Part shown: in pieces, positions 20,716 through 31,075 of the stretch
Position numbering within the stretch: the stretch's first letter is position 1
Layout: each line of letters starts with the position of its first letter
Assembly: GCA_030248215.1 (NCBI GenBank)
Contig: JASANG010002630.1
Location: forward strand, 1-64,000
DNA length: 64,000 bases
Origin: Enoplolaimus lenunculus
Lineage: Eukaryota > Nematoda > Enoplea > Enoplida > Thoracostomopsidae
Direction of reading: 5' to 3'
Notes under the pieces: generated by a model
The model's database searches: none
What the model was told of the DNA's origin: nothing
The model's input: only the letters and a program-made list of their open reading frames with translations
Position numbers and translations under genes: made by a program

Positions 20716-23669
20716 GTATGCGACCAGATATATTTACCCTGGTTATCTATTGGCGTACAAAATAAAAGGCGTTCGCAGACAGTTTGAATTGGGTTGCAGT
20801 GTGAAATTGTAGGGGGCACCAACAGTTGCAGTAAAACTATGCCCAAACTGTTGCTTATGCCTCTGTGATTAAACGCGTAGCCTACCATTTCAATTACGAG
20901 GGAAATGGCAATGCAGCCAAGAGTAAAATCAAAGCTAATTAGCAAACGTAATTTCAACATTTTCTCAATTTAAAATTCAAGATTGTGCGGGGTCGGCAAA
21001 TGGGTTCAAATACTAAAAGTTCATGGCCAATCTATAAAACAAAACTAGATAAAAGTCGAAGCGAGCTTGAAGCAAGCGTGTCTTTGCTCCAAATGTATTC
21101 AATCTAGGTCGACGTTGACTAACGTTGATATTACTCCAGTTCACATATGAATTGCGCCGCCGGCGAGAGTGAGATTTATCAAACAAACGCCAAATGCATA
21201 AATTTAAACAAAATTTCTTTTTCTTGAACTGTGTTGGGCATTATGGCTTGGAGGCCCTCCGCGGATCGAATCCAATGCCTTTGCAATCTGAATAACCCAA
21301 ACCTCATTTGAGGGACACCAAATAAATTAGAGAGTGCCGATACCAAAAATTTTGCCGATGCCAAACCGATGCCGATTCCAACTTTCGTACACCATGCTTA
21401 ATAAACAGATAGGATATTACATTAGACCATTGAGCGAAGCGAAACTCTGAGCAAAGCTCGTAGTTTCGCGCAGTTTTATGTTTTGTACTCTAGGGTCGAA
21501 AGGTGGATGTCCGTACGTTCGTCTGTCCGTTCGAAAAGAGTCTCAGGAACGGCTGAACCGATTTTGACAAACTTTTTTTGTTTCAAAGCCAATTATCCTG
21601 GGGTGTTAACCTCGCATTGGGTTCAAATTTTAAGCCGTTTATTAGCTACGTTACAAGCAATGTAATTTCAGCATTAAAAGGTTTTTGGGTGCGAGGTATC
21701 TAAATAGACTGTCCAAAACCGATAACTGAGTAGTTAGCTAATAGATAATTTGCATATTAGCATAGTTTATAAGCCTAAATTAGGACTTTTTACCATGTTT
21801 CACTGATTATTAGGGTTACAAGCAATCTAATTTCAGTAATAATGGGTTTTTGGGTGCGAGGAATCTGAGTAAATTGTCTACAAACCCTCAAAACCGATAA
21901 CCGAATGGTTAGCTAATAGTTCATTCGCTTATTAGCTTCATTGACGAGACAAAATTAGCACTTTTTAAATTATTTCAATAATTATTAGGGTGACTGAAGG
22001 GTTTTTGGGTGTGAGGAATCTGAGTAAATTGCTTACAAACCTCCAAAACCGATAAATGAATAGTTAGCCAATAACTAATCTGCATATTACCTTAATTGTT
22101 TACATGTGTTCGAGTTTCGCTCAGTAAATGTAGTCCCACTACGACTGGTTATATGAAGACTTAACTAGGGATGTGCTGATACCAAACTTTTTGCCGCTGT
22201 CGATACCGATGCCGATTCTTATTTTGAAGTTTTGCCGAACCGATGCCGATGCCGATTCCAACTTTAGTACACCATGCTTAACAAACAGATAGGATACTAC
22301 ATTACATCATTATATGAAGACTTAAACCCTAACTAACGTAAACGATTATAGTTTTAGACGAACGGTTCATTTCAATTAATTTTTTCAAACACAAACACAA
22401 GAAAAATGTCAGTTTTCCTGACCGGACACACTGATATGCGCCCAAAAATGAAATTGATAGCGTTCAAACTGACTGTTATGTGCAAAAAGTATCGGCAAAG
22501 AATCGGCAATTTTTTTGCAGTACCGATGCCGATACTCATGAAAACTGCCGATTGTTACCGATGCCGATTAATCGGCACATCCCTAAAATAAATTTTTTAC
22601 ACTGTCCCCCAGTGCCCCCGTAGGGACGCCCATGCAGTAAATATAGATTAATTTTCACCTCTCTCCTCAGCTGAGAATCAATTTATCTTTTCTCCGTGGT
22701 ATTGTACTATTCAAAACTATTGATGTGCCGATTATTCGGCAGCGGTAATAAGCGGCACTTTTCGTAATTATCGGGATTGGCATTGCAAAAAATTGTCGAT
22801 TCTTTGCCGATGCTTTTTGCACAGATCAGTCAGTTGGGATGCTATCAATTTCACTTCTTGGCGTATATCAGTGTGTGTTATCAGGAAACTGCTCTCTCTT
22901 GCTTTGTGTTTGAAAAAATTAATTGAAACGAACCAACGGATTAAATCTTTTGAACACTGATGTATATCTGTTTACTAAGCATGGCGTACTAATGTTTGAA
23001 TCAGCATCGGTTTGGCATCGGAAAATTTTCAAAATAAAATCGGCATCGGCCAAAATTTTTGTATCAACTCATAAGGTTCACAGAAACAAGCATTTTTGTT
23101 TCCCATGGGCTCCTCTTGGCAACAGTACAAGCCAGCGCTTGACTTAGTTTGGGATGTTTGTTTTTTGTTTTAGTCCTATTTGTTTCAAACTGTTTGTAAT
23201 TTCGTTAACATGGGGCGTTTTACTACTTTAACCTTACGTGTTTAATGTAACATTTCTGCTGTAATGAGTATTTAGATATCGTATGTATTTTAAATATGCC
23301 CAGTCTGGTCACTGCATCATCAATACGTCTTCCAAGTTTTAATTTTATTTTCGAGCATTTAGGCTGGATGGAGATCATCAATACTCCTTACTCAAATTCA
23401 ACGGCAATCTTAACGTCGATGTGTCGCAATGGAAACAAGTATACATTTTGAAATTTAACCACACTTCATTGGGCCTTTGTAATTAAGTGTAGCGAATGTG
23501 TATTTACTTGAATGATCATATTTCGTAGCCTTAAGGATCTCTATTTTAATAAACTACGTATGCATCCTATAATGTACAAATTTCATAAATTGAGATTCAC
23601 ATACAGAATCGCAAGAATGCAAAGGACAAGAATACGTAATTTTGAACATGTGATGTAATACGTATATAT

Positions 23670-23743
<74 letters not shown>

Positions 23744-26700
23744 CATATTGGTTATTGTGTTAATTTGCGAGTAATTTATTGTTTTAGCTTAATATGTGTT
23801 ATTCGTGTACTTTTAGCTTAATATGCATCGTGAAAACAATGAGAAAATTCTTAAACCTAATTACGGCGCATCAGGAGCAGGTTCTGGATCAGCAGCCGAT
23901 GCGCCCACACATGGGGCAGGCAGTGAATATGGTCGTGAAAATCGGGAAATCGCTCGAAGACGAAAACTTGGGTATCGAGTAGACAAATATGATGAGAGCA
24001 ACCAACCGTGGATTCTAACGCAACGACGTGAAGATGGCACTGATAAAACGTATGTTTCACTATCAATTATGAATTCAGAAGTATGTATGCTGATGTGTTC
24101 TTGAGTCTCCACATCACTTAATGCAGAAGTTAAGTAAGTTTGGTTTGCAAATAGTTTTGATTTGCAAAACAGCTAACAAATTGGCAGTGGTGAAACGTAT
24201 TATTGGCTTAACACAATGATAACCATTTAGGAAAAATCTTAATTTTTTTCACCGTACGTTTTTGTTTATTGATGTAATTTTATATAATGTCTGCTCTCAA
24301 TGCGAATCCTACTTCAAACGCTGATAAAAGTAAGAAATAATTTCAGATATCGGGGTATACGCGAAGGTGGTATCGGGGAGCATTCTGATTTTTGGATTTT
24401 TGTAAACACGTCTGAAGGAGTTTTTGATGCTTTTCCTGTCAAAGAATGGTATAACTTTATGCCGGTAGCACGACATCGAACGTTGAATGCAGATGAAGCT
24501 GAAGAACAATTTGAAAAGTATAAATATGTTGGGTTTTTGTATTCACCGTCATGCTAACAATGATACGTTGCCTACGTATGAAATTTGTAAAATAAGATGA
24601 ATGTCTTAAACTTAAATATGTAATCAATAGATCTTGCACAATGACTGTTATTTGCAAAATTAACACTGAATGATATTTCAGGTTATAGAATAAGGCTCAT
24701 TACTTTTGCTTGCAATTGTTGTACTTAGATGCATATATGGGAACGCAACATACCCTTTGTTGTTACATAATTGTTGAACGTTGTTTTCAAGTTTGTTTTT
24801 CAAATTTTAGGAGAAATAAAATCTTAAATCAGTTTGCTGTCATGAAATCTGGTCCTGATGCTGTAGACTTGAAAGAAGAAAAAATATCTAACATGGTTAG
24901 TGGTACACGGTAATCATTTGTTGTAAAGATTAGATACTTCATCATCCTAATTGTGGGTGGGTAAAAATTTGGAATTGTGGAATTCTATTTACCTAATGCT
25001 ACTTTAATTTATATGCAAATTATAATATCGAACCAGGAGGAATTTTTCAAGCAGAGGGCGGAACTTTGGGTTTATTGGATTTGGTGGAGGTTGTTTAGAA
25101 AATATGTGATTGATTTATGGTACATTTGTGCAAAGAAATCAGTTGCTGATCTGCTCTAATCCCATTGCTTGATTTCCTTACCACATAAATTTTAGAAAAT
25201 AACAGATGGTGCTGGCGACAATTCTGACTCAGACAAAGATAATGACGAAGACGGTTAGTTTAGCAAATTGACATCATGAAAAGTTTTAATATGATGTTTA
25301 CATGTTATGTACAGAATTGCCCCGGGGCCTAACCAGGTCCAAAGTTTAAATGAAATTTTTAGTTGATTTCATGTGTCTTGAAGAACTGAATAAGAATTTG
25401 ATGTTTTGGTCAGGCAAAAACGTCGTAAAACATGTACTTGTTTTGTTGTTACGTTAGAGTATAACATCTTCTAAATTCAAAGTTTCGTTTAGCAATAAAA
25501 ATGTTCTTCCAGCTGTTACACGGCTAGTTTACCAAAGCAAAATACATGCACATGTTCAGAATATATCCATTGGTCCTGTTGGTGCCAGCCTCTCTCTCGG
25601 TAAATATTATGGCCCCACAACAACTCAAATATGTATATGCCATTTTTAGTAACCAAGATTAATTGGCAGGCCGCTTTACATAAAGTATTATGGTTTTGTG
25701 GCGCTACTTGAAACAATCTTGGAAAAGCATTGTAGTCAGAGACGAGGGATTGTGCACTTTAGTATTGTGTTCACTTCTGCGATACCTGTCTTACACTTCA
25801 TACCACTCATGAGTAGTATTCTGAAATGAGTATAGGACCTGTCGCCAGTTACTAATATGTTGCACGTTTTGGAAACAGCAAACCAAATTTGTAATGCTTA
25901 CATGTTTAACGGCCCTTGGACTCGGTAACTGAAACTTCTTGTGTGAAACGGTTGTTTGCCAGTTTGAAAACTTCTCACTAACAAACAGGCAGTAAAAGTT
26001 GATAAACAAACTTCAGAATACGAGCACATGGTTTAACTGTATACAATACTGCCGTGGGTGTTGAAAATGTTTGTATGTATTTCGAAAGGCTGGAATGAGC
26101 ATGCAGTTTCAAGTCTATTATGCCCATGTTGGCAAGTGGTTGGTTGCTTGGTTGGTTAATTGGTCGGAAGTCTTACCAGTTTGTAAACTAAGAAATTTTT
26201 CCTCTTTAAGTTATTGCATACATGCTTTGCATAACATAGCATGGCCGATTTATGTGTTTTTTCTTTGAAATTAATTTTTCTGATTGTGACTATTCCATCT
26301 ACTGCTTATGAACAGCCACTGACGGTAGATATCTATATACTACTTAGAGCGTACAAAAGTGAGCTCTGCGACCGTATTTTCTTGAGAGTAGCACCCACCA
26401 CATCACCAGTTGGTGATACGTCTTACAACTTATAAATCAGTGCATAATGTGTTCCTAAATTCAGCACCTTTTCTGACTTTCTTTGCTCAGCATATACTCA
26501 AATTTTTAGATAAGCAAAATGGTAGTTCGTTAGTTTGAGAACCCGTGTCTAATTAGCAGGGTGCGAATGGATGTTAATTTACCGGATACGGATATTGAAT
26601 TTTTTACCGGAACAGCAACCTGTTACCGGATATTGTATATGTTAAAATAACTTATTTTTTGCTGCATTTTAGCGTGCTCACGGTTTTCGCTCTGTTATCT

Positions 26701-29700
26701 TCTTCTTCTTCCTTGCCACCGTCCTCCCGGACTACTGGGGTTGGCGGGGCGCCCCTGAATTATCAGGCGCCATGAGTCAATGTCCAGTGCGTCGCTTGCA
26801 GTTAGGCCCCGACTACGTAGAGCCGCACTGATTGTCGCATCCCAGGTGTTTTAAGACGTCTTTTGACCTCTAATCGCTGTTGATATACTGAAGTTATATA
26901 ATGCAAAAATGCGTTAACTCATGCTCGCTTGAATAAATTAAAAGTAGTTGAAAACGTATCAAATCTTGAACTTCTTTACCTGCACAAAAATGTAACCGCA
27001 GCAAGATGTTGAAAACGCTCACTTCTAAAAAGCAGTTCTATGATATTCGGCACCACGGCCGTAAATATTTGGTATCCAGTGGGTTTGTACCGGATACTTT
27101 AACCAAAATCGGATATCAGCTTTTGTCTGTTATTAACCCGATATCCGGTCACACCGTGCTAACTAGTGGCACTGGCTATACGAGTTTGAGAATATGATCC
27201 CTGGTTGCAATTAGAATTTTGTTGAATGTTTGTTATTCGGTTCTGTGATTTCAGACATAAAAGATGCGTCAGAATCAGTTCTTGAGAATAATAACAACGC
27301 CAAAAACAAATCAAACTTAAAGCAAAAAGATAAACGTAAAGTAGCAATGCAAGACGGAGACGACGTAGCGTCGTTAGACAGTGATGATGGGGATGATGAA
27401 GGTCGTGAAGTAGATTATATGTCTGATACGGAATCGGAATCGAGGTAAGGAATCGTTGCAAAAATGTTTTTGAAAAACGCTTATATAAATCAGAATATAC
27501 GTTGCGGTTTGATATCTGCTGAAAAGTGTTTACATAATAGCGTTTAGCTGCGACTTCGTCATTTATTTTTAACGTACAAAAACGTTTTTACAAGGTGCTG
27601 TTAAACGAGAAACCCGTTTAAAACTAGTGTAATTTTTGACACGACTATTAAGCTTAAACTTTTTAATTGGCGGATAGTCCAAACGAGGATTTGTAATATT
27701 CAGCCATGGATAGAGTTAAGTGCAAATGGAATTACGGGTTCAAGATCAAAACGTGGAAGTAATCGCGTTTGCTCATTATTTGAACGCAGTCGCTCGCATA
27801 CGCAGTTACAATTGTTGGCGTTTAAGGCGATCATGATAGTAACTGTACTGGTACAGTAACGAATGCATTCTATTATTAGTTGTTGGTATTGTCGCAAAAT
27901 TATTTTTCCCGTTGTGAATTCGTATACGAAACAATAACGATCGCAAAAGCAATAACGTGACCCCTACGTCAGTCTGGTAAATAATGGCACTCTGGCTGTC
28001 TTGAATACACTGCTGTCTTTATGCTGCGTGGATTTGACGCAGAATATTTGGCTTTTGTAACCCAGACTCGCGTTGTTTAATAGTTTTGTGTAAGTTTTGT
28101 TGATTTAGTGTTTTAGCCATGATGCTTTGGTTGCTGACGGCGAACAAACCACGACGGAACAACTAAAAGGCGTTGACGTTGAAGACGGACTTAGAACAAT
28201 GTTGTCTGACAACAGCGATGCTGAAGATAATGAAAACGATTTGGGTGATAACGAGGACGATGATAGAGTTGGAGGTGGCTCTGATGAGCGTCCGGGCACT
28301 TCAGGAGGTCAAAATGAAGATGACAGGAGAGAAGGTACTGTCATTAATTTATGCTGGACAAAAAGAAGTTACATATAACTATTAAGCACCGCGATTGCAG
28401 TTACAGGAGTGCGCGAGACGTCATTATTTATAAGACTAAATTTTTCCTGTGTACTACTTTCAGAAACGTCCAGTGAAGATTCTGACTCGGATGACCCAGA
28501 TACCGTAGATAATGCGTTGTTTTTGCAAGCAAAAAAGGTAAGCAAGTGAGTGTGTTATTCAGTTCTGGATGTGCCGATATATTTGGATCGTTCACATCGG
28601 TACATTGGTCTCGGTTTGAAACCTACCGAGACTCAAAAAACCGAAACCGGGACCGCACATCCCTGATGGCTTGTACTTGTGCAACTATTATTCAAGCCAG
28701 GGTGCAACCGGAATTACAATTTACCGGAACCGGAACCGGAATTTGAAAATTTGACCGGAACCGGAACCGGAAAGTGAAAAATGGATTTCACCAAAAATTT
28801 CATTTTAATCTTATTTTTTGCTCTATTATTTGTGAAATAACCTTAGTCGAACATAGGTATATATTTTATTTGTTGTATTTTAGATTTTCATCATCGACTG
28901 AAGTGAAATCCACCATCAATGGCTTATATTCGGAGTACAAGTGGCTTTCAAAAGAGATTCCTAAAAATTAGCAAAGTTAAGAAAACGGCCAAATTATAAT
29001 ACCGGAATTTTTAAATCCGGTAAAAATTTACCGGAACCGGAAGGTGAAAAAATGCCGGAACCGGAACCGGAATTCCGGTTGCACCCTGATTCAAGCATGT
29101 AATTTTTGTAATTATAATTTATCACGCGTTTTTTGCTTATTGCGTACAAAATTTTTTTAGTTATCTAACACACTATCTACTTAGGCAATCAACTGACCTG
29201 CGATATAATTTTTAAAAATTGTTTTTTCGGAGTAGCATTGATTTAGCGTGTTATTGTAGAATCAAAATCGAACTGAAGAGTCCAATAAAAGTCTGTCCGT
29301 GGTAGAAACCGCCAAAGGTGGGTTTTCCATTTACAAAGTACTATGATAAGTCTGTGATTATACAAAGTTGTTATGAATGGCTCAGCAACTAAACCGAAAT
29401 TGGCGTACTGCAAAGCTCAGTGTTTTATTTTTAGTTAATACTGTTTTATCCATTACTTTTAAAAATTCGGTTTTGCTAATATATTTCCGGTTTCGGCCAA
29501 ATTGGCTAAAACATTATCTTTGTACTACAGTAATCGTGTGATTTATATGAGACTTGTTTACTAGCATTAGTTTTTGTATATTATCATTGAGCAATGTCGT
29601 ATGTAAACCTACTTATGAGTGAGCGAATTATCTAAACTGGTCTATCGTTGTCAATTTATTTAGGAATCAAGCGGAAAACTACATCATCGCCTGCCAACGG

Positions 29701-30253
29701 TGTGTCATCGTCAAAGAAATCAAAGAAGGACAGGTATCGGTTTGTGACGTGTAGAGATTCGATGTTTGGTACAACATTGTGGCTACTAGTACTCGGTTTA
29801 CTAACAAACAACAAAATTATTCTATTGAAATAAACTGACCAATTTACACTTGAAATTGTCGGGCATCATGATAACATACCCGTTAACCTCTGCGTTAGTA
29901 AGGAGTTAAAAAACTCTTTTCTATCTTTTGTACCGTTGGGGTTTTTCAGCAATCGATCAACGCCGTCAACAGGTCCAGTATCAGATGCTCAAAATCAATC
30001 AGTATCAAGCAATTCAACCGATAAATCTTCTGTGACTAGTGGTCACGTGACAGAAGCCGATATTCGACGCTATCTTCAACGCAAGCCGCACTCGTGCAAA
30101 GACCTTGTGTCACGTTTCAAGAAACAAGCAACCTTGGACAAGAAAGAGCTGGTCAACCAACTTGGAGCAATACTAAGAAAACTGAAACCAGAACTTGAAA
30201 GTCATCGAAAAGACGGAACAACGTATTTCTTTTTGAAGGAAAAGAAGAAATGA
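20681..30253 (+). CDS. GTF2F1: General transcription factor IIF subunit 1 (TFIIF alpha, RAP74), complete
   Basis: TFIIF alpha pairs with TFIIF beta (RAP30), brings RNA polymerase II to the promoter and recruits the CTD phosphatase FCP1; nuclear. Twelve coding exons join in phase: 20681-20715, 23363-23438, 23817-24049, 24347-24517, 24811-24895, 25196-25253, 27255-27444, 28117-28334, 28464-28537, 29260-29317, 29664-29733, 29950-30253; 523 codons plus stop (human 517). Residues 1 to about 185 are the dimerisation barrel (FIVRVPR, HQYSLLKFNGNL, YRGIREGGIGE, DAFPVKEWYNFMPVARHRTL). About 200-400 is an acidic/serine linker including EGREVDYMSD and ALFLQAKK, both conserved. About 456-523 is the winged helix that in human binds FCP1 (VTEADIRRYLQRKP.. 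ending YFFLKEKKK). The first coding exon is only 35 nt and lies 2.6 kb from the second. Confidence 0.97.
21310..22586 (+). mobile_element. CGGCATCGG-type TIR element(s) split by R1 copy c
   Basis: Left piece 21310-21430 (GTGCCGATACC.., ACACCATGCTTAATAAACAG) resumes after R1 with ATATGAAGACTTAA at 22150. A second piece, 22161-22586, begins TAGGGATGTGCTGATACC and ends ATCGGCACATCCCTA, repeats GCCGATGCCGATTCC, and contains the uninterrupted version of the R1 target site near 22300-22320. Confidence 0.6.
21431..22149 (+). mobile_element. Helentron-like element R1, copy c, with resolvable empty site
   Basis: Starts TGAGCGAAGCGAAACTC and ends CTACGACTGGT. Joined flanks CAT|TATATGAAGAC equal the intact sequence at 22300-22320 (CATTATATGAAGAC), so insertion was between two T's with no target duplication. 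About four core units plus the GTCCGTACGTTCGTCTGTCC tract. Confidence 0.65.
22722..23062 (-). repeat. CGGCATCGG-type element, copy 3
   Basis: From ATTGATGTGCCGATTATTCGG to ATCGGCATCGGCC, containing GCTATCAATTTCACTTCTTG, AATTAATTGAAACGAACC and AGCATGGCGTACTAATG as in the other copies. In GTF2F1 intron 1. Confidence 0.55.
23363..24517 (+). CDS. GTF2F1: GTF2F1 coding exons 2-4: dimerisation domain
   Basis: Exon 2 (23363-23438) encodes HQYSLLKFNGNLNVDVSQWK. Exon 3 (23817-24049) encodes a Gly/Ala/Ser linker and GAGSEYGRENREIARRRKLG, like GAGSEFNRKLREEARRKKYG in human. Exon 4 (24347-24517) encodes the strongest match, GIREGGIGEHSDFWIFVN then FDAFPVKEWYNFMPVARHRT. Exon 3 has two copies of its acceptor context TTTTAGCTTAATATG, 29 bp apart (exon starts 23788 or 23817); only 23817 keeps the frame. 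Confidence 0.92.
23667..23741. repeat. (AT)n microsatellite in GTF2F1 intron 2
   Basis: About 75 bp of near-pure AT dinucleotide, 75 bp before the exon 3 acceptor. Confidence 0.9.
24811..29733 (+). CDS. GTF2F1: GTF2F1 coding exons 5-11: acidic, serine-rich linker
   Basis: Exons 24811-24895 (KRNKILNQFAVMKS), 25196-25253, 27255-27444 (DSDDGDDEGREVDYMSD), 28117-28334, 28464-28537 (SSEDSDSDD then ALFLQAKK), 29260-29317 and 29664-29733 (GIKRKTTSSPANG). All junctions are in phase. Order and charge follow human RAP74, where the same YMSD and ALFMAKK islands occur. Introns carry hAT-like MITEs at 26557-27158 and 28698-29088. Confidence 0.88.
26557..27158. mobile_element. hAT-like MITE with CCGGATA subterminal repeats in GTF2F1 intron 6
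   Basis: Begins CAGGGTGCGAATGG, ends GGTCACACCGTG; flanks CTAATTAG (26549-26556) and CTAACTAG (27159-27166), 7/8. ACCGGATA/CGGATAT repeats near both ends; the middle has an unrelated GC-rich block (about 26710-26850). 602 bp. Confidence 0.75.
28555..28665. repeat. Fragment of GGTCTCGG/CACATCCC-type MITE
   Basis: Contains GGATGTGCCGATAT, GGTCTCGGTTTGAAACC, CCGAGACTC and ends ACCGCACATCCCT, combining ends of two families. Short and degraded. Confidence 0.4.
28698..29088. mobile_element. hAT-like MITE with CCGGAA repeats, perfect 8-bp TSD
   Basis: CAGGGTGCAACCGGAATT at the left and AATTCCGGTTGCACCCTG at the right, an 18-bp perfect inverted repeat. Flanked by ATTCAAGC at 28690-28697 and 29089-29096. 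(ACCGGA)n near both ends. In GTF2F1 intron 9. Confidence 0.92.
29950..30253 (+). CDS. GTF2F1: GTF2F1 last coding exon: C-terminal winged helix
   Basis: Acceptor TTTTTCAG; Ser-rich lead-in and then VTEADIRRYLQRKP, CKDLVSRFKKQ, ELVNQLGAILRKLKPE and TYFFLKEKKK, stop TGA at 30251-30253. It corresponds to the human RAP74 C-terminal domain (VTEDAVRRYLTRKP.. MHFSLKE), which contacts FCP1 and the polymerase. Confidence 0.95.
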
Positions 30254-30658
30254 TGGATTTGAAGATTAAGTGGAAAGCGTATTGTCTTTTACGTAGAAAT
30301 AATGATGCGTTCGTTCGCTGTATAAAGAATGTTTAAACCTGATAGTTAGTTATCCATTTATAAACTAGAGTATACCAGTCTAATTTAGGTGAGTAATCGT
30401 TCAAATTTCAAATATTTAAAACTTTACACACCGTTTTGTGTCATGTTCAAAAATTTACCCGTTTCGAGTGCCGCTTCTCCACAAAATTAAGGAAAACCAA
30501 GTGAAAATTTGCATCCTTGAATTGAACTTGCAGCACAACACCGAGACTTTTCTTGAATTTAAACATTTGTTCCCGTTTCTCTTATACTTGTTTTGATCAA
30601 TTTTACTCCTATCCTTCAAAGTCAAACATTCTAATATGGAACAGCGGAGGCTGTAAGA

Positions 30659-30723
30659 AATAAAAATGCCATCTCACTGTCAATGCTAAAAATACGATTT
30701 ACGAACTGTACTGATTTAATAAA
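30659..30723 (+). terminator. GTF2F1: GTF2F1 candidate poly(A) signals
   Basis: Two AATAAA hexamers, at 30659-30664 and 30718-30723, lie 0.4-0.47 kb after the stop codon and before the repeat-filled convergent spacer. Cleavage position not determinable. Confidence 0.5.
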
Positions 30724-31075
30724 CGTGGCCTGTATTATTAATTATAGATGCCTGCGTACGGGGAGGCGGAAACTGATGTACTTTGAGAATGGGAAGCTTA
30801 GGTGTAGGCTTATGTTTGTATACGCTTGGTAAGTACGTAAGCCCTGTAGATAACACGGACCGTTTTGTAATCAAATGCTTTTTACTATACTGTTTTATGA
30901 GTATATATGCCCTTAGCAATCAGAAGTAAAGATTCGTCGTTTTTTATGGTACGCCTTGTAATTTCGGTTTGAGTGAACACGGAGTATGTATGTAGCTGGG
31001 GGTCTGAGGGCTACTTCCCATATTGGTGGTCTGAGCACTACCCTTATAAATGAGCAAAGTTTTGTTAAAAATTCA

